Assembly (NCBI GenBank): GCA_030737875.1
Contig: CM060915.1
Coordinates: forward strand, 364,619,863-364,683,862
DNA length: 64,000 bases
Source: Allium sativum
Lineage: Eukaryota > Streptophyta > Magnoliopsida > Asparagales > Amaryllidaceae
Reading direction: 5' to 3'
The notes under the pieces: generated by a model
The model's database searches: none
Told to the model about the DNA's origin: nothing
What the model saw: only the letters and a program-made list of their open reading frames with translations
Shown here: positions 37,456 through 49,890 of the stretch, in pieces
How the letters are laid out: every line of letters begins with the position of its first letter
Position numbering within the stretch: position 1 is the stretch's first letter
Program-made: the position numbers and the translations under genes

Positions 37456-37546
37456 TTTCATTTAAGCCCTCCCTCCCCTTATCCTTTCATTCCCGATTCT
37501 ATCAGAAAAAAGAAAAAAGAAAAAAAGAAAAAAAGGGGAGGACGCG

Positions 37547-37699
37547 ATGGAAGCCGCCGCCCCAGGCGGAGCACCGCCGCAACCCCCTCCTTCCGCCGCC
37601 TCCTTTCTTCTCCTCCTCCTCCACTCCTTCTTCTCCGACTGCGACCTCCTCCTTTCCCCCCTTCCTCCAGCGATCGCAGATACCCTCCCTCCTTCCTAA
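37547..37699 (+). CDS. Possible 50-codon upstream ORF in the LTR leader
   Basis: The first ATG after the candidate TATA box opens 50 codons (MEAAAPGGAPPQPPPSAASF, then a leucine- and serine-rich stretch) ending in TAA at 37697-37699. It stands in a GC-rich leader unlike the AT-rich LTR around it, and a plant-like splice donor (CAATGTAAGT, 37831-37840) follows. The other giant LTR copies have equally GC-rich leaders but not this ORF. It could be a captured piece of a host gene's first exon or chance coding in GC-rich DNA. No product is recognised. Confidence 0.2.
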   Translation: MEAAAPGGAPPQPPPSAASFLLLLLHSFFSDCDLLLSPLPPAIADTLPPS

Positions 37700-38149
37700 T
37701 CGACGCGATACCCCCCTTTTTCCCTACTGCCGACCGCACCCCCCCTTCAGCCTCCCCTCGCGTCGCCGAAACCCCCCCCCCCCAGTCGGTCAACACAGCG
37801 CAGAAGATACCCCCCCTCTCTCTAAAATTCCAATGTAAGTTTTACTTATTTATTTTAATTTATATAGAATCTGTCTTTGTTTATTCTTAGTATGTATAAT
37901 AATTTGTTTATTTATGCATCAATAGAAAAGATATGATTTTTAAAATAGAAAAAAGATTTTTATAATCTCAAATAAAACAATGTCAATTTTATAATCTACA
38001 ATCACGCCAATTTTATTTTAAAACAACATTGTTCATTTTATATTTTATAAAGCATGTATATTTTTATACAGGAATATATTTTTAAAACAATGCCATTTTT
38101 ATATATTTTAAAATAATGCCACTTATATATTTGCTATTTTATTTTTAAA

Positions 38150-38300
38150 CAATCGAATAGAAAACCAATTTGAATTGAATCAAATAGAAAACCAATTTGA
38201 ATTGAATCGAATAGAAAACCAATTTGAATTGAATCGAATAGGAAACCAATTTGAATTGAATCGAATAGAAAACCAATTTGAATTGAATCGAATAGAAAAC
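38150..38300 (+). repeat. 27-bp tandem repeat in giant LTR copy 2
   Basis: Five to six units of GAATTGAATCGAATAGAAAA plus CCAATTT (27 bp). The complete LTR at 43584 has a diverged 27-bp array at the corresponding place (46947-47360). Confidence 0.9.
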
Positions 38301-40846
38301 GACTTTGGAAATTAATTGAATTGAAAACGAATTCAAATTGAATTGAAAGCGAATTGAAATGAATTCAAATTGAATTGAAACTTGAATTGAATAGAAATGA
38401 ATTTTAAAACAAATTTATAAAGAAAGATTCAATTTTGATTTGAATTGAGATGAAAGTTGAAATTGTTTTTGAAACGAATTCAAAACTATTTATAAAATTC
38501 GTTTTAAATAGAAATCGACGAAATGTATATTATATATATAATATAATGGCCTGAATAGAACGCGCCGCAGCAGTTCGTGAATTTCGACCATTTATTTCAA
38601 ACGGACATTATGAGAGATCCAACCGTCGGATTCTCCTAAAATCGGAACCGTTGGGTTCGTATCGAAAAGATCTTTCTAACGAATATTAGAAATTTGAAAT
38701 CTAACGGTTGGATTTGGAGATACGTCCAAATAAAATTTGAAAAAGGTCGCTATAAGTGCAGTTCGATGGCCGTTGATGGAAATCGACTGTACGGGCCTTG
38801 ATAAAATTATTAAAAATATCAATAATTTGTGTAAAATAAGAAGAAATGAGTTGGGAAAATTTGGGATGAAAAACTCCATATTTGAAAAGATAAAAACAGA
38901 TTTTTATCGAAATGAACTAGTTTGAACTCAATTTAAAACCCGGGTTTTTATTTTTAAATAAATAAATTAGATTTAAAAAGGGGTTTCAAATAATCGGAAT
39001 TCCTAATATATTTGATTTGAATTGAACTAGAATTAATTTGTGGGTTTATCGTGAACTGTGTTTTAAACAACACTAGTTCTTTAATCCGATAATAAATAGA
39101 ATGTGATTTGGGTTTGTCGTGAACTGTGTTTTAAATAACACCTAGTTCTTTAACCCAGTAAAAGGAGTTTTAACGAATCTGCAATTAGGTTGAAATGTGA
39201 ATCTATAATCTAAATTATCAAATTTAGAAATGAGCGAAAATGGAGTATCGCCAGTTTTGCTCCAAAGCGATAGTTAAATCTTTAATTAGATTTGAACATG
39301 AAATGGTAATTAATTTTACCGATAACACCACGGTGTTAGATATGGAGTATTACCAGTTTTGCTTCATGGGATGAATAGGTTGGGATTGGGAAATAAAATA
39401 AATAATTACTTCGGTATGGTTCGCTAATCTCGGCTAGTTTGAAAAACCATAATTTGGTTTAAAATGACATCCAAAAGAAGATCAAAGAATAAATTTTAAA
39501 GAATTTATCTTGGATAAAATTAATGGGAACTTTTCCCAAAAGATGTGAATATTTAAATAACAGAATATTCAGAATTGGAATGAGGCGTATGTTGTGTTTG
39601 TGTAACATTCGTTTTAATATACGTGGGTTGTTCGGAATGGCCGGGTTTACACCCATTCTGAATAACCGATTCGACGATATGTCGAAGATGAAGACGGTGG
39701 TCGAAGACCGGAAGTTTTCACATCGTTTGGATTATTACTGACAATCCTGATTGGGCTATACACCCAAGAGGATGGAAATAGTTGGTGGTTGTCCAGACGT
39801 ACTTGGAGATGGATGGATATGCGAGGAAAGTGCCTTCGGTTTCGTTCAGACCCAGAACGGACTTGTAAATGGATTGTGTGTCTGACATTGGAATTTATTC
39901 TGTGTTGATTGATTTCTATTAAATATACATCAGTTTGGCGGCGGAGAATTTATTCTTTTGCTTAACGCCCTTCTCTGAGATGTACGAGCTCAGAGGTTGT
40001 ATATCGATGGACATCAGTCGCATGGCATGAATTGCCTGTGTGGCACGCTAAGATGCAATGATCAAGGCTTCTGTTGAAAAGCAAAATCTTGTGGTTGATG
40101 ATCAAAGCACGCCTACGTGGCAGCTTTGTGTATAACGTGAATTCGCGAGCCTCACACCTCGGTATGAGTCAAAAACGGGATACGGACTGCAGGGAGAGCA
40201 CAACGTTTCTTTCTAGCTTTGGTGGTGTTAGTGACTTACCAGCCCTGACATATATATACTTTTCACCTTTGTGGTTGTTGGAATGAGGCGCCTCGATTAT
40301 AGGTCTGTAAGGACCAGGAAACGTGTGTTCAGGCATAATTAATCCTCTAACGTAAGTGAGGACCGACCCTGAAGCATCCAGGGGTTGCCCAGAGTGCGTA
40401 ACCCTGGGACATTTGCTAGAGTGTCTCGAGCAGAGAGGAGCTTGCCCCTTGCCTCGACTCATGACGGAAATCCAATTTCCAATACGTGTATTGCGGTTTT
40501 AATTGTAGAACTAGTATGGCGACATGATAATGGTACCCATGCCGTCAATGATTTATATTTATGTTTGAAATTGTTTTAACACTATACACTTATTATAGTA
40601 TCAAGTGATTTGTTTTAAACGTACCAAGCATGTTTGGCTAAGGGAAAACCCTATCCTCCGGCTTGCGTTGCATTGTGTGATGGGACCTGGGTCTTATAAT
40701 AGCTTCATTTTTCGAAAAAGCATTGCGCTGTTTATTCTATGCACTGGTATTCTTGGGAGGAAACCCGTTCCGTGTTATACGGCGTGGTCCCTTGAATTAC
40801 TCTCTTTTAAAGTAAAGTTTTAAATAACTGTTTTAGTTCTCACACT

Positions 40847-40858
40847 AGTCACATGACT
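40847..40858 (+). other. Conserved LTR hairpin, giant LTR copy 2
   Basis: AGTCA-CA-TGACT followed by GACCTGGAGTTTATTG, 373 bases before the LTR end. The outer C-G pair present in the copy at 49877 is lost here (T instead of C). Confidence 0.65.
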
Positions 40859-41233
40859 GACCTGGAGTTTATTGTTTTAACCTAAACTCTGGGTGCCCCT
40901 ATTTTCCGCACGGGCAGCTAGTAGTTTTGGTTTTGCAGATTTATATTCACAGGATCCTGGTTTACAGCTGGAATGATATCCGGAAAGCTCTGTATCCGTA
41001 TATCACCTTCAGTTGTGCTTTGTATTATTTTCCGCTGCTATGTAATTTATTGTAATCTCTGATATTTATCGAATGTAATTTATTCATTATACTCTGTATA
41101 TTCTTATAATCTGATGCATTGTTGTAATATACAATGAAATGTTCTTCTGTCTGCGTTCTGTTTTGTGTTGTTCTCATGGTAATCCGCTCTTTCTCTTCTC
41201 TTCGGAGATGGGGAAGTAACGGGTCACTACAGT

Positions 41234-41245
41234 TGGTATCATAGC
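41234..41245 (+). other. Primer-binding site, one mismatch
   Basis: TGGTATCATAGC, one base from the initiator-Met type site TGGTATCAGAGC, two bases after the LTR end. Confidence 0.85.
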
Positions 41246-42261
41246 TTTGGTTTACAGAGCTCGAGAACAAGGCACATTAGAACCATACGAAAGAATTCAT
41301 CAGATATTGGATTAGAAATATCCAATTAGAATGACTCGTTAGAGATAGGATCAGTAGTATCCTAGAACGAGTGTGAAGAGTATATTTTTCAAATGAAAAC
41401 AATTTTGTTTTGAAAATTTAAATCAATTCTACATATTTGATTATTTATTTGTTTTTGAATATGGACAATCGAGTATATAAAGATTTTTCATATACGCGTC
41501 ATGAACGTATATTCGAAGTTTTAATATACTGGATAGATATGGAATCATACTCTAGTGGCCCGACGATGATTCTGATGGTTGAGTACTCGTCGTCCGAATT
41601 TATATTCGAGTGACGAAGGTGTGATATTTATATATTTCCATTAGACTGGTGTGAGAACCAAAACTTATCTATATAGCTAGAACACTTTGTTGTGAATTGG
41701 CATCAAAAACAAGATTTTCAGTATATATATCAAATTTATGGATTTGAAACTCTAATTCACTAATTGATTGATGTTTGTGTTGTTTGTTTATTTGTTTGCT
41801 AATTTTTAACCATTCTGCCTAATTGAATCAAATATTGAATTATATTGAAAATTGGTCGCATTTGCTTGCATATACATATACTTACATTGAATAGGTCATA
41901 GCAAGGAGGCTAGAGCAGAGAATAAAATTTGTTTGCCCGACAAATAGGTACATGTTTACTACATAATTTACTGTTTTGTTTGGGTGATGATGATTTTATG
42001 AGCCTATTGGCTAGCCGCTTGGCTTTTTCTTTTTCTTTTTGAGATCAGAAGGCCTATATGGCAATTTCGGGATTTTCTCGTGGCTCCCGGTGCAGGGGAG
42101 GTTATGGCGAAATTTTTTGAAAATTTAGGGTGTTAGCCAAATTTTTGAATTTTTGAAAATTCTCAGAAACTGAAAAGTTGGAGAATGGAAGCCAGATCGA
42201 ACGTAGCGCTGAATAATCAAACCACTTTCGACTTTGTTCCTTTTCGGGGACGAAAAGTTTT

Positions 42262-42274
42262 AAGTGGGGGAGAT
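42262..42274 (+). other. Polypurine tract
   Basis: AAGTGGGGGAGAT directly before an LTR start. Repeated at 43571-43583 and 50420-50432. Confidence 0.9.
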
Positions 42275-43190
42275 TGTAATAACCCGTAAAATCTGGGCCA
42301 GTTTAAAATTTTTATTTTGGCAATTTTAGCGAATTTTGAATATTTAAAATGAATTATTTTAAATAATATCGACAAGAAATATATTTTGAATATAATTCGA
42401 CGTATATATTATATGCGTCGTCGTTGGAATATAAATAATTTTATATAATTATAAAAGGAATTGAAAATGGCGCGGTAGTTCGATAATTCGATTTCAAACT
42501 TCAATTGAATGTACCGGGTGCAAAACAATCCGGATTTTAGTGAAACCAAAAACATTAGGATCTAATTGATAATATCTTTCCAACGAATCTGAAAAATTGA
42601 AATTTCATAGCGGGAATCAAAAGATATGTCCAGTTGAAAATTCTGAATAGTCGCTATGGAATTCAGGCCCTTAAAAATGGACATTTTGCAAATGACCTCG
42701 GATTTCGACAAAACCACTTTTGTTGGATCCGCAGTGTCAAATTATTGCTAGGTTTCAAATTTCATAATTTTTCGAATCAATATGTGAGCGTGGCAAAAGA
42801 TAACGCGTTTGACCAGTTTCAGTTGATTTTAATCGACTGGAAATTGGCCATTTTTCCAACGGTCTCAGAATTTGACGAAACTAGTTTTGTTAGGACCGTA
42901 TCGTCAATACGAAGCTAGAAAATATTTTTCGGGAATTTTTCTAGTTGGTATGTGACCCCGGTAATTTGAAATGTACGTTTAAAATTCAATATAGTAATTT
43001 AAATGTAAATTTAACGGAAACTGATTGTAACAGCCGAATCAGCCTACGATACATATCCCATTGTGTTCGGAATGGGGGTAATTAGCTATGGACGACAGGC
43101 GGTGGGCCTCGTTTCGAGGTCGTATGTAAAAGTCAACTTTTTGCAATTAAAATAATAAATTAAATAAATTTAAATTTAAATAATAAATTA
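42275..43190 (+). mobile_element. Giant LTR, 5' fragment only (about 916 bp)
   Basis: Starts TGTAATAACCCG and follows U3 of copies 2 and 4 closely, then stops in AT-rich text (TAAATTTAAATAATAAATTA) where the TATA box would be. It joins directly to internal sequence at ACATTGAACAGG, so the rest of this LTR and the first ~650 bp of the next internal region are deleted. Confidence 0.85.
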
Positions 43191-43583
43191 AACATTGAAC
43201 AGGTCATAGCAAGGAGGCTAGAGCCGAAGAATAAAATTTGTTTGCCCGACAAATAGGTACATGTTTACTACATAATTTACTGTTTTGTTTGGGTGATGAT
43301 GATTTTATGAGCCTATTGGCTAGCCGCTTGGCTTTTTCTTTTTCTTTTTGAGATCAGAAGGCCTATATGGCAATTTCGGGATTTTCCCGTGGCCGCCGGT
43401 GCAGGGGAGGTTATGGCGAAATTTTTCGAAAATTTAGGGTGTTAGCCAAATTTTTGAAAATTTGAAAATTCTCAGAAACTGAAAAGTTGGAGAATGGAAG
43501 CCGGATCGAACGTAGAGCTGATTAATCAAACCACTTTCGACTTTGTTCCTTTTCGGGGACGAAAAGTTTTAAGTGGGGGAGAT
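43191..43583 (+). mobile_element. Internal fragment of the giant-LTR element with polypurine tract
   Basis: Near-identical to 41888-42274 (CATTGAACAGGTCATAGCAA onward), ending in the polypurine tract 43571-43583. No PBS is present. No coding sequence. Confidence 0.85.
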
Positions 43584-44482
43584 TGTAATAACCCAAAAAT
43601 CTGGGCCAGTTTAAAATTTTTATTTTGGCAATTTTAACGAATTTTGAACATTTAAAATGCATTATTTTAAATAATATCGACGATAAATTTATTTTGAATA
43701 TATTTAGAACGTATATATTTATACGCGTCGTCGTTAGAATATAAATATTTATATATAATTATAAATTGAATTGAAAATGGCGCGGTAGTTGATAATTCGA
43801 TTTCAAACTTCAATTGAACATACCGGGTGCAAAACAATCCGGATTTTAGTGAAACCAAAAACAATAGGATCTAATTGATGATATCTTTCCAATGAATCCG
43901 AAAAATCAAGATTTCATAGCGGGAATCAAAAGATATGTCCAGTTGAAAATTCTGAATAGTCGCTATGGAATTCAGGCCCTTAAAAATAGAAATTTTGCAA
44001 ACGACCTCGGATTTCGACGAAACCACTTTTGTTGGGTCCTTGTTGTCAAATTATTGCTAGGTTTAAAATATCATAATTTTTCGAATCAATATGTGAGCGT
44101 GGCAAAGGAAAACGCGTTTGACCAGTTTCAGTTGATTTTAATCGACTGGAAAATGGCCATTTTTCTAACGGTCTCAGAATTCGACGAAACTAGTTTTGTT
44201 AGGACCGTATCGTCAATACGAAGCTAGAAAATATTTTTCGGGAATTTTTCTAGTTAGTATGTGACCCCGGTAATTTGAAATGTACGTTTAAAATTCAATA
44301 TAGTGATTTAAATGTAAATTCAACGGAAATTAATCGAAACGATCAAATCAGCTTGCGATACATATCCCATTGTGTTCGGAATGGGGGTAATTAGCTAGGG
44401 ACGACAGTCGGTGGGTTGGATTTCGAGTTAGAAATAAAAGGTTGCTTTTTGAAATGAAAAAAAAACCAATAAAACAATAAAA

Positions 44483-44494
44483 TATATATAAATA
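44483..44494 (+). promoter_or_regulatory. Candidate TATA box of giant LTR copy 4
   Basis: TATATATAAATA followed after two bases by CCCCTCTCTTGCCTCAGCCC. It is a good match to a plant TATA box, about 0.9 kb into the LTR. Confidence 0.6.
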
Positions 44495-44930
44495 AACCCC
44501 TCTCTTGCCTCAGCCCCCCCGTTTCTTTTCCTAACCTAAATTGAAAATTTCAAAACCCCGCCGCCCCACTTTTGCCCTCGCGCCTCAGATCCAGTCGCCG
44601 CTCCGATGGGCCCCACCCTGACGCTACGCCCTGCTCTTCCCCTCCCCTCTCGCGTCTGCATCCTCCGCCCGCTGCCCTTCGCTCATCGATGCAGCCTCCA
44701 CATCGAGATGGACCACAAACCCTAGCGCCGCCTTCCCCCGAATCCAGACCACCTCAACCGCGACCACCCATCCCCTCCTCTGAAACCGACGTGCAACACC
44801 CCGACACCCACAGCCCCGGCCTCCGCCTGCGATAGCCGCCACCGCCAGCAAGAACTTCGCCCTCCATCGACGAGACAACGACCCTCCCAAGCGCCAGCAA
44901 GCGCGAGCTCCACCCCTTCTGAGAAAGATG
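44495..44930 (+). other. GC-rich leader inside giant LTR copy 4
   Basis: About 440 bases of C-rich, high-GC text in an LTR that is otherwise strongly AT-rich. It includes a possible upstream ORF from ATGGGCCCCACC (44605), 36 codons, ending in TAG at 44725, and ends near AAGATGTGAGC, a weak splice-donor-like site. The leaders of copies 1 and 2 at this place are also GC-rich but do not align with it. No product recognised. Confidence 0.5.
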
Positions 44931-45394
44931 TGAGCTTTTCTTCCTTTTCGTATTTTTATTTATTTATGTTGTAATTAGTTTAATTTTTCAATGTAATGAT
45001 TTTATTTTTCCACATATGAAGAGCTTTGATTTTTAAATATATGAAAGGTGTGGTTTTGATTAACATGAAGTTGTGATTTTTATTTCAGTTTTAGAAACAT
45101 AAAGGTTGAATTTTTGTGTATGTAAAGGTGAGATCTTTTATTGTATAAAAATAAGATTATTATATTGAAAGCAAGGATATAAAAATATAATCTTTTTTAT
45201 GTAAAGAGCCGATAAAGATAGGATTTCTATCATGAAATTAGAGAAGAAAAATATGATTTTTATATTTTTAAAGTATTAAAAATATAATCTTTACTATATA
45301 GAAGTGGTAAAAATATGATTTTTGTTTATGTAGAGAATTAAAAATATCACCTTTATATATGTAGCAAAATAAAAATGTGATTTTTATAGTGATG

Positions 45395-45570
45395 AAGCCT
45401 ATATTTTTGAAAAGGTGAAGTCTATATTTTTGAAAAGGCGAAATCTATATTTTTGAAATGGAATTTTTATCTATATGACATCGCAATAAAAATTTGATTT
45501 TTATATATTGAATAGCATAGTAAAAATTCGATTTTTATATATTGAATAGCGAAGTAAAAATTCGATTTTT
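45395..45570 (+). repeat. Short tandem repeats in giant LTR copy 4
   Basis: Three units of CTATATTTTTGAAAAGGYGA AATN (about 24 bp, 45397-45460), then two to three units of a 38-bp repeat around TAAAAATTCGATTTTTATAT. Confidence 0.8.
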
Positions 45571-46946
45571 ACATGTGTAGTGGCTACAACAACGAAGATG
45601 ACAAAAATGCGATAACGATGAAGATTTCTATAAAAGAAGAGTCAAGATGATTGGATAGCTATAGGTGAGAATTTCTCACTATTTAAATTTCTTTTCTAGT
45701 TATATATATATACTAGGATGCAGACGGTGCTTAGTAGCACCCGGCACAATCGTCCACAGACCATGGACTTGTTTGTTTGATTGCAAAAATTAGTTAGATT
45801 ATTTGATTGAAATTGAATTGTTTGGTGAAATGAATGGGTTTGATTGATGTGTGAATGGCGTGGGCCTTCACTAGACCGGGGATTAGGCTAGGCCTTGTCC
45901 CGTTTCTAGTATCGTGCCGTTATGCCGCCGAAATTTTCTAAAATGAATTAGAAAAATAAGAATATCATTTTATTTAAAAGAATGAATTGAATAGAAATTC
46001 ATATGATAAAATAAAATATTTTATCGTTAAAAATATAATTTTTAACGTAGAAGTGAATAAAATAAAATATTCATTTACAAACCAGACGGTTCGTTTATGT
46101 ACACCTATTTGAAGGACATTGATTGGGACGATATATTTTACACATCGCCCAACTGCACAAATAAAAATATGTGTTTGTTGATTTGAAACCCCACACGGGT
46201 GTTGGGATGAAATATGAAGTTCACTCATCCTGATTGATTAAATATGTCGATCGATTGATTGACAGGCTGTTATAAGCGTTATATATCTATATTTGATGCT
46301 TGATTATTTTTCAATGCTATTATATACGTGTGATGTATGAAAATCCATATAATTAATTTTATATGGTGGCTGATTGGGCCTCATTCCAATTTAGAAAATA
46401 AAGGATATTATAATATAAAGGTTCATGTGTTGACAGTACTCATCCGTTGAGATTAGTCATGTGTTGAACGAAATATTTTAATAATAAAATTTACATCTTT
46501 ATCATTATAAAATAAAGGTTCATGTGTTGACAGTACTCATCCATTGAGATTAGTCATGTGTTGAACGAAATATTTTAATAATAAAATCTACTTCTTTATC
46601 ATATTTGAAATTACAAACTGACTGGAAAATAGATAAGATGAGTGGTCTCCGGGATATTGATCTGATGTTGGTCTCGGCCTTCGGGTTTAATATTCAGGGA
46701 ATCGTTCTCTTACTAATTTACGGTTGGAGTCTGATTTTAAATCAAATGATAGATACCATAATTTTTATAAAATATATTAAATAACAAAAATAGTCACACG
46801 TGGACAGTACTCATCCGTTGAGATTAGTCGTGTGTTGACAAAGATATCGGAGTCGTGTATTGAAAGAAATATAGATCCATTTGTTGAATATAAAGTCGTG
46901 TTGATTAGAGATGCGCTATTTTGACGCGAACGATATTTATATCGAT

Positions 46947-47360
46947 TATAAATGATTTCGAAATGAATTGAATATATAACGATTTCGAAATGAATTGAAT
47001 ATATAGCGATTTCGAAATGAATTGAATATATAACAATTTCGAAATGAATTGAATATATAACGATTTCGAAATGAATTGAATATATAACGATTTCGAAATG
47101 AATTGAATATATAACGATTTCGAAATGAATTGAATATATAACGATTTCGAAATGAATTGAATATATAACGATTTCGAAATGAACTGAATATATAACGATT
47201 TCGAAATGAACTGAATATATAACGATTTCGAAATGAATTGAATATATAACGATTTCGAAATGAATTGAATATATAACGATTTCGAAATGAATTGAATATA
47301 TAACGATTTCGAAATGAATTGAATATATAACGATTTCGAAATGAATTGAATATATAATGA
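46947..47360 (+). repeat. 27-bp minisatellite, 15 units
   Basis: Units of GATTTCGAAATGAATTGAAT plus ATATAAC, nearly perfect. Two units have GAACTG for GAATTG, one has TAGC and one TAACA. The minus strand is open through the array because 27 is a multiple of three, giving an IHFEIVIYS repeat that is not evidence of a gene. Confidence 0.95.
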
Positions 47361-49876
47361 ATTCGAATGGAATGGAAAACGAATTTGATTTCAATTGAAT
47401 AGCAAACGAAACGAATTCGAATTAAATTGAATAGATAACGAATTTGAATTGAATTGAATTGGAAACAAATTGAAATGAACTCAAATTGAATTAAATAGGA
47501 ATGAATTTTAAAACGAATTTAGAAGGAAAAATTCAATTTTGATTTGAATTGAAATGGAAGTTGAAAATGCTTTTTGAAACGAATTCAAAACTACTTATAA
47601 AATTCGTTTTAAATAGAAATCGATGAAATATATATTATATATATAATATAATGGCCTGAATAGAACGCGCCGCGCCGTGGTCGTTCGTGAATTTCGACCA
47701 TTTATTTCAAACGGACATTACGGGAGATCCGACCGTCGGATTCTCCTAAAACCGGAACCGTTGGGTTCGTATCGAAAAGAGCTTTCTAACGAATATTAGA
47801 AATTCAAAATCGAATGGTTGGATTTGGAGACACGTCCAAATCAAATTTGGAAAAGGTCGTTGTAAGTGCAGTTCGATAGCCATTGATGGAAATCGACTGT
47901 ACGGGCCTTGATAAAATTAATAAAAATATAAATAATTTGTGTAAAATCATAAGAAATGATTTGAGAAAAATTGGGGTGAAAAACTCCATATTTGAAAAGA
48001 TAAAAATAGATTTTTATCGAAACGAACTAGTTTGAACCCAATTTAAAACCCGGGTTTTTATTTTTAAATAAATAAATTAGATTTAAAAAGGGGTTTTAAA
48101 TAATCGGAATTCCTAATATATTTGATTTGAATTGAACTAGAATTGATTTGTGGGTTTATCGTGAACTGTGTTTTAAATAACACCTAGTTCTTTAACCCAG
48201 TAAAAGGAGTTTTAACGAATCTGCAATTAGGTTGAAATGTGAATCTATTATCTAAATTATCAAATTTAGAAATGAGCGAAAATGGAGTATCGCCAGTTTT
48301 GCTCCAAAGCGATAGTTAAATCTTTAATTAGATTTGAACGTGAAATGGTAATTAATTTTACCGATAACACCACGGTGTTAGATATGGAGTATTACCAGTT
48401 TTGCTTCATGGGATGAATAGGTTGGGATTGGGAAATAAAATAAATAATTACTTCGGTGTGGTTCGCTAATCTCGACTAGTTTAGAAAACCATAACTTGGT
48501 TTGAAATGACATCCAAAGGAAGATTAAAGAATAAATTTTAAAGAATTTATCTTGGATAAAATTAATGGGAACCTTTCCCTGAGAATATGAATTGGAATGA
48601 GGCGTATGTTGCGTTTGTGTAACATTTGTTTTTAAATATACGCGGGTTGTTCGGAAAGACCGGGTTTATACCCATTCTGAATAACCGATTCGACGATATG
48701 TCGAAGATGAAGACGGTGGTCGAAGACCGGAAGTCTTCACATCGTTTGGATAATTACTGACGATCCTGATTGGGCTGTACACCCAAGAGGATGGAAATAG
48801 TTGGTGGTCGTCCAGACGTACTTGGAGATGGATGGATATGCGAGGAAAGTGCCTCCGGTTTCGTTCAGACCCAGAACGGACTTGAAAATGGATTGTGTGT
48901 CTAACTTTGGATTTTATTCTGTGTTGATTGATTTCTATTAAATATACATCTGTTTGGCGGCAGAGAATTTATTCTCTTGCTTAATGCCCTTCTCTGAGAC
49001 GTACGAGCTCAGAGGTTGTATATCGATGGACATCAGTCGCATGGAGTGAATTGCCAATGTGGCACGCGTAAGTGGCAATTGATCAGGGCTTCTGTTGAAA
49101 AGCAAAGTCTTGTGGTTGATGATCAAAGCACGGCCTGTGTGGCGTAGCTTTGTGTATAACGTGAATTCGCGAGCCTCACACCTTGGTATGAGTCAAAAAC
49201 GGGATACGGACTGCAGGGAGAGCACGACGTTTCTTTCTAGCTTTGGTGGTGTCAGTGACTTACCAGCCCTGACATATATATACTTTTCACCTTTGTGGTT
49301 GTTGGATGAGGCGCCTCGATTTTAGGTCTGTAAGGACCGGGAAACGTGTGTTCAGGCATAATTAATCCTCTAATGTAAGTGAGGACCAGCCCTGAAGCAT
49401 CCAAGGGTTGCCCAGAGTGCGTAGCCCTGAGGCATTTGCTAGAGTGTCTCGAACGCGGAGAGGAGCTTGCCCCTTGCCTCGACTCATGACGGAAATCCAA
49501 TTTCCAATACGTGTATTGCGGTTTTAATTGTAGAACTAGTATGGCGACATGATATATGGTACCCATGCCGTCTATGATTTATATTTATGATTGAAATTGT
49601 TTTGACACTATACACTTATTATAGTATCAAATGATTTGTTTTAAATGTACCAAGCATGTTTGGCTATTATAAGGGAAAACCCTTTCCTCCGGCTTGCGTT
49701 GCATTGTGTGATGGGACCTGGGTCGTATAATAGCTTCATTTTTCGAAAAAGCATTGCGTTGTCTTTTCTATGCACTGGTATTCTTGGGAGGAAACCCGTT
49801 CCGTGTTATACGGCGTGGTCCCTCGAATTACTCTCTTTTAAAGTAAAGTTTTAAATAACTGTTTTAGTTCTCACAC

Positions 49877-49890
49877 CAGTCACATGACTG
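49877..49890 (+). other. Conserved LTR hairpin, giant LTR copy 4 (CAGTCA-CA-TGACTG)
   Basis: Perfect 6-bp stem followed by ACCTGGAGTTTATTG, 361 bases before the LTR end. Confidence 0.7.

Larger units (their letters stand above)
36549..41231 (+). mobile_element. Giant LTR, copy 2 (4,683 bp, with ~2 kb internal deletion)
   Basis: Starts TGTAACAACCAG and ends GGGTCACTACA, followed by a primer-binding site. Compared with 43584-50251 it lacks about 2 kb in the middle, including the GATGCAGACGGTGC block. Contents in order: U3 about 0.9 kb, TATA at 37446, GC-rich leader 37465-37830, donor-like GTAAGT at 37835, 27-bp repeats 38150-38300, the module AGTGCAGTTCGATGGCC near 38757, CGTTCAGACCCAGAACG near 39852 and the hairpin at 40847. 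It is inserted in copy 1 after TTTAC. Confidence 0.85.
41232..42274 (+). mobile_element. Non-coding centre of the giant-LTR element (1,043 bp)
   Basis: Lies between the PBS and the polypurine tract. There is no open frame of 60 codons and no gag or pol motif. It shares TTTGCCCGACAAATAGGTAC (41932-41951), GAGCCTATTGGCTAGCCGCT (about 42000-42019) and CCTTTTCGGGGACGAAAAGT (42239-42258) with the other internal fragments, and a related version of the first two with the centre of the LARD-like element. Confidence 0.85.

Noticed and set aside
37479..37796. Glycine/arginine-rich 105-codon frame on the minus strand
   Set aside because: Antisense reading of a C-rich leader; low complexity, not seen in other copies.
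44572..44835. Proline/serine-rich 87-codon frame in a GC-rich block
   Set aside because: It opens at TTG, not ATG, and composition alone explains the open frame. No recognisable product; kept only as part of the leader feature.
46777..47394. 205-codon frame with an IHFEIVIYS repeat
   Set aside because: A 27-bp minisatellite keeps any frame open. Array length differs between LTR copies and there is no start context.
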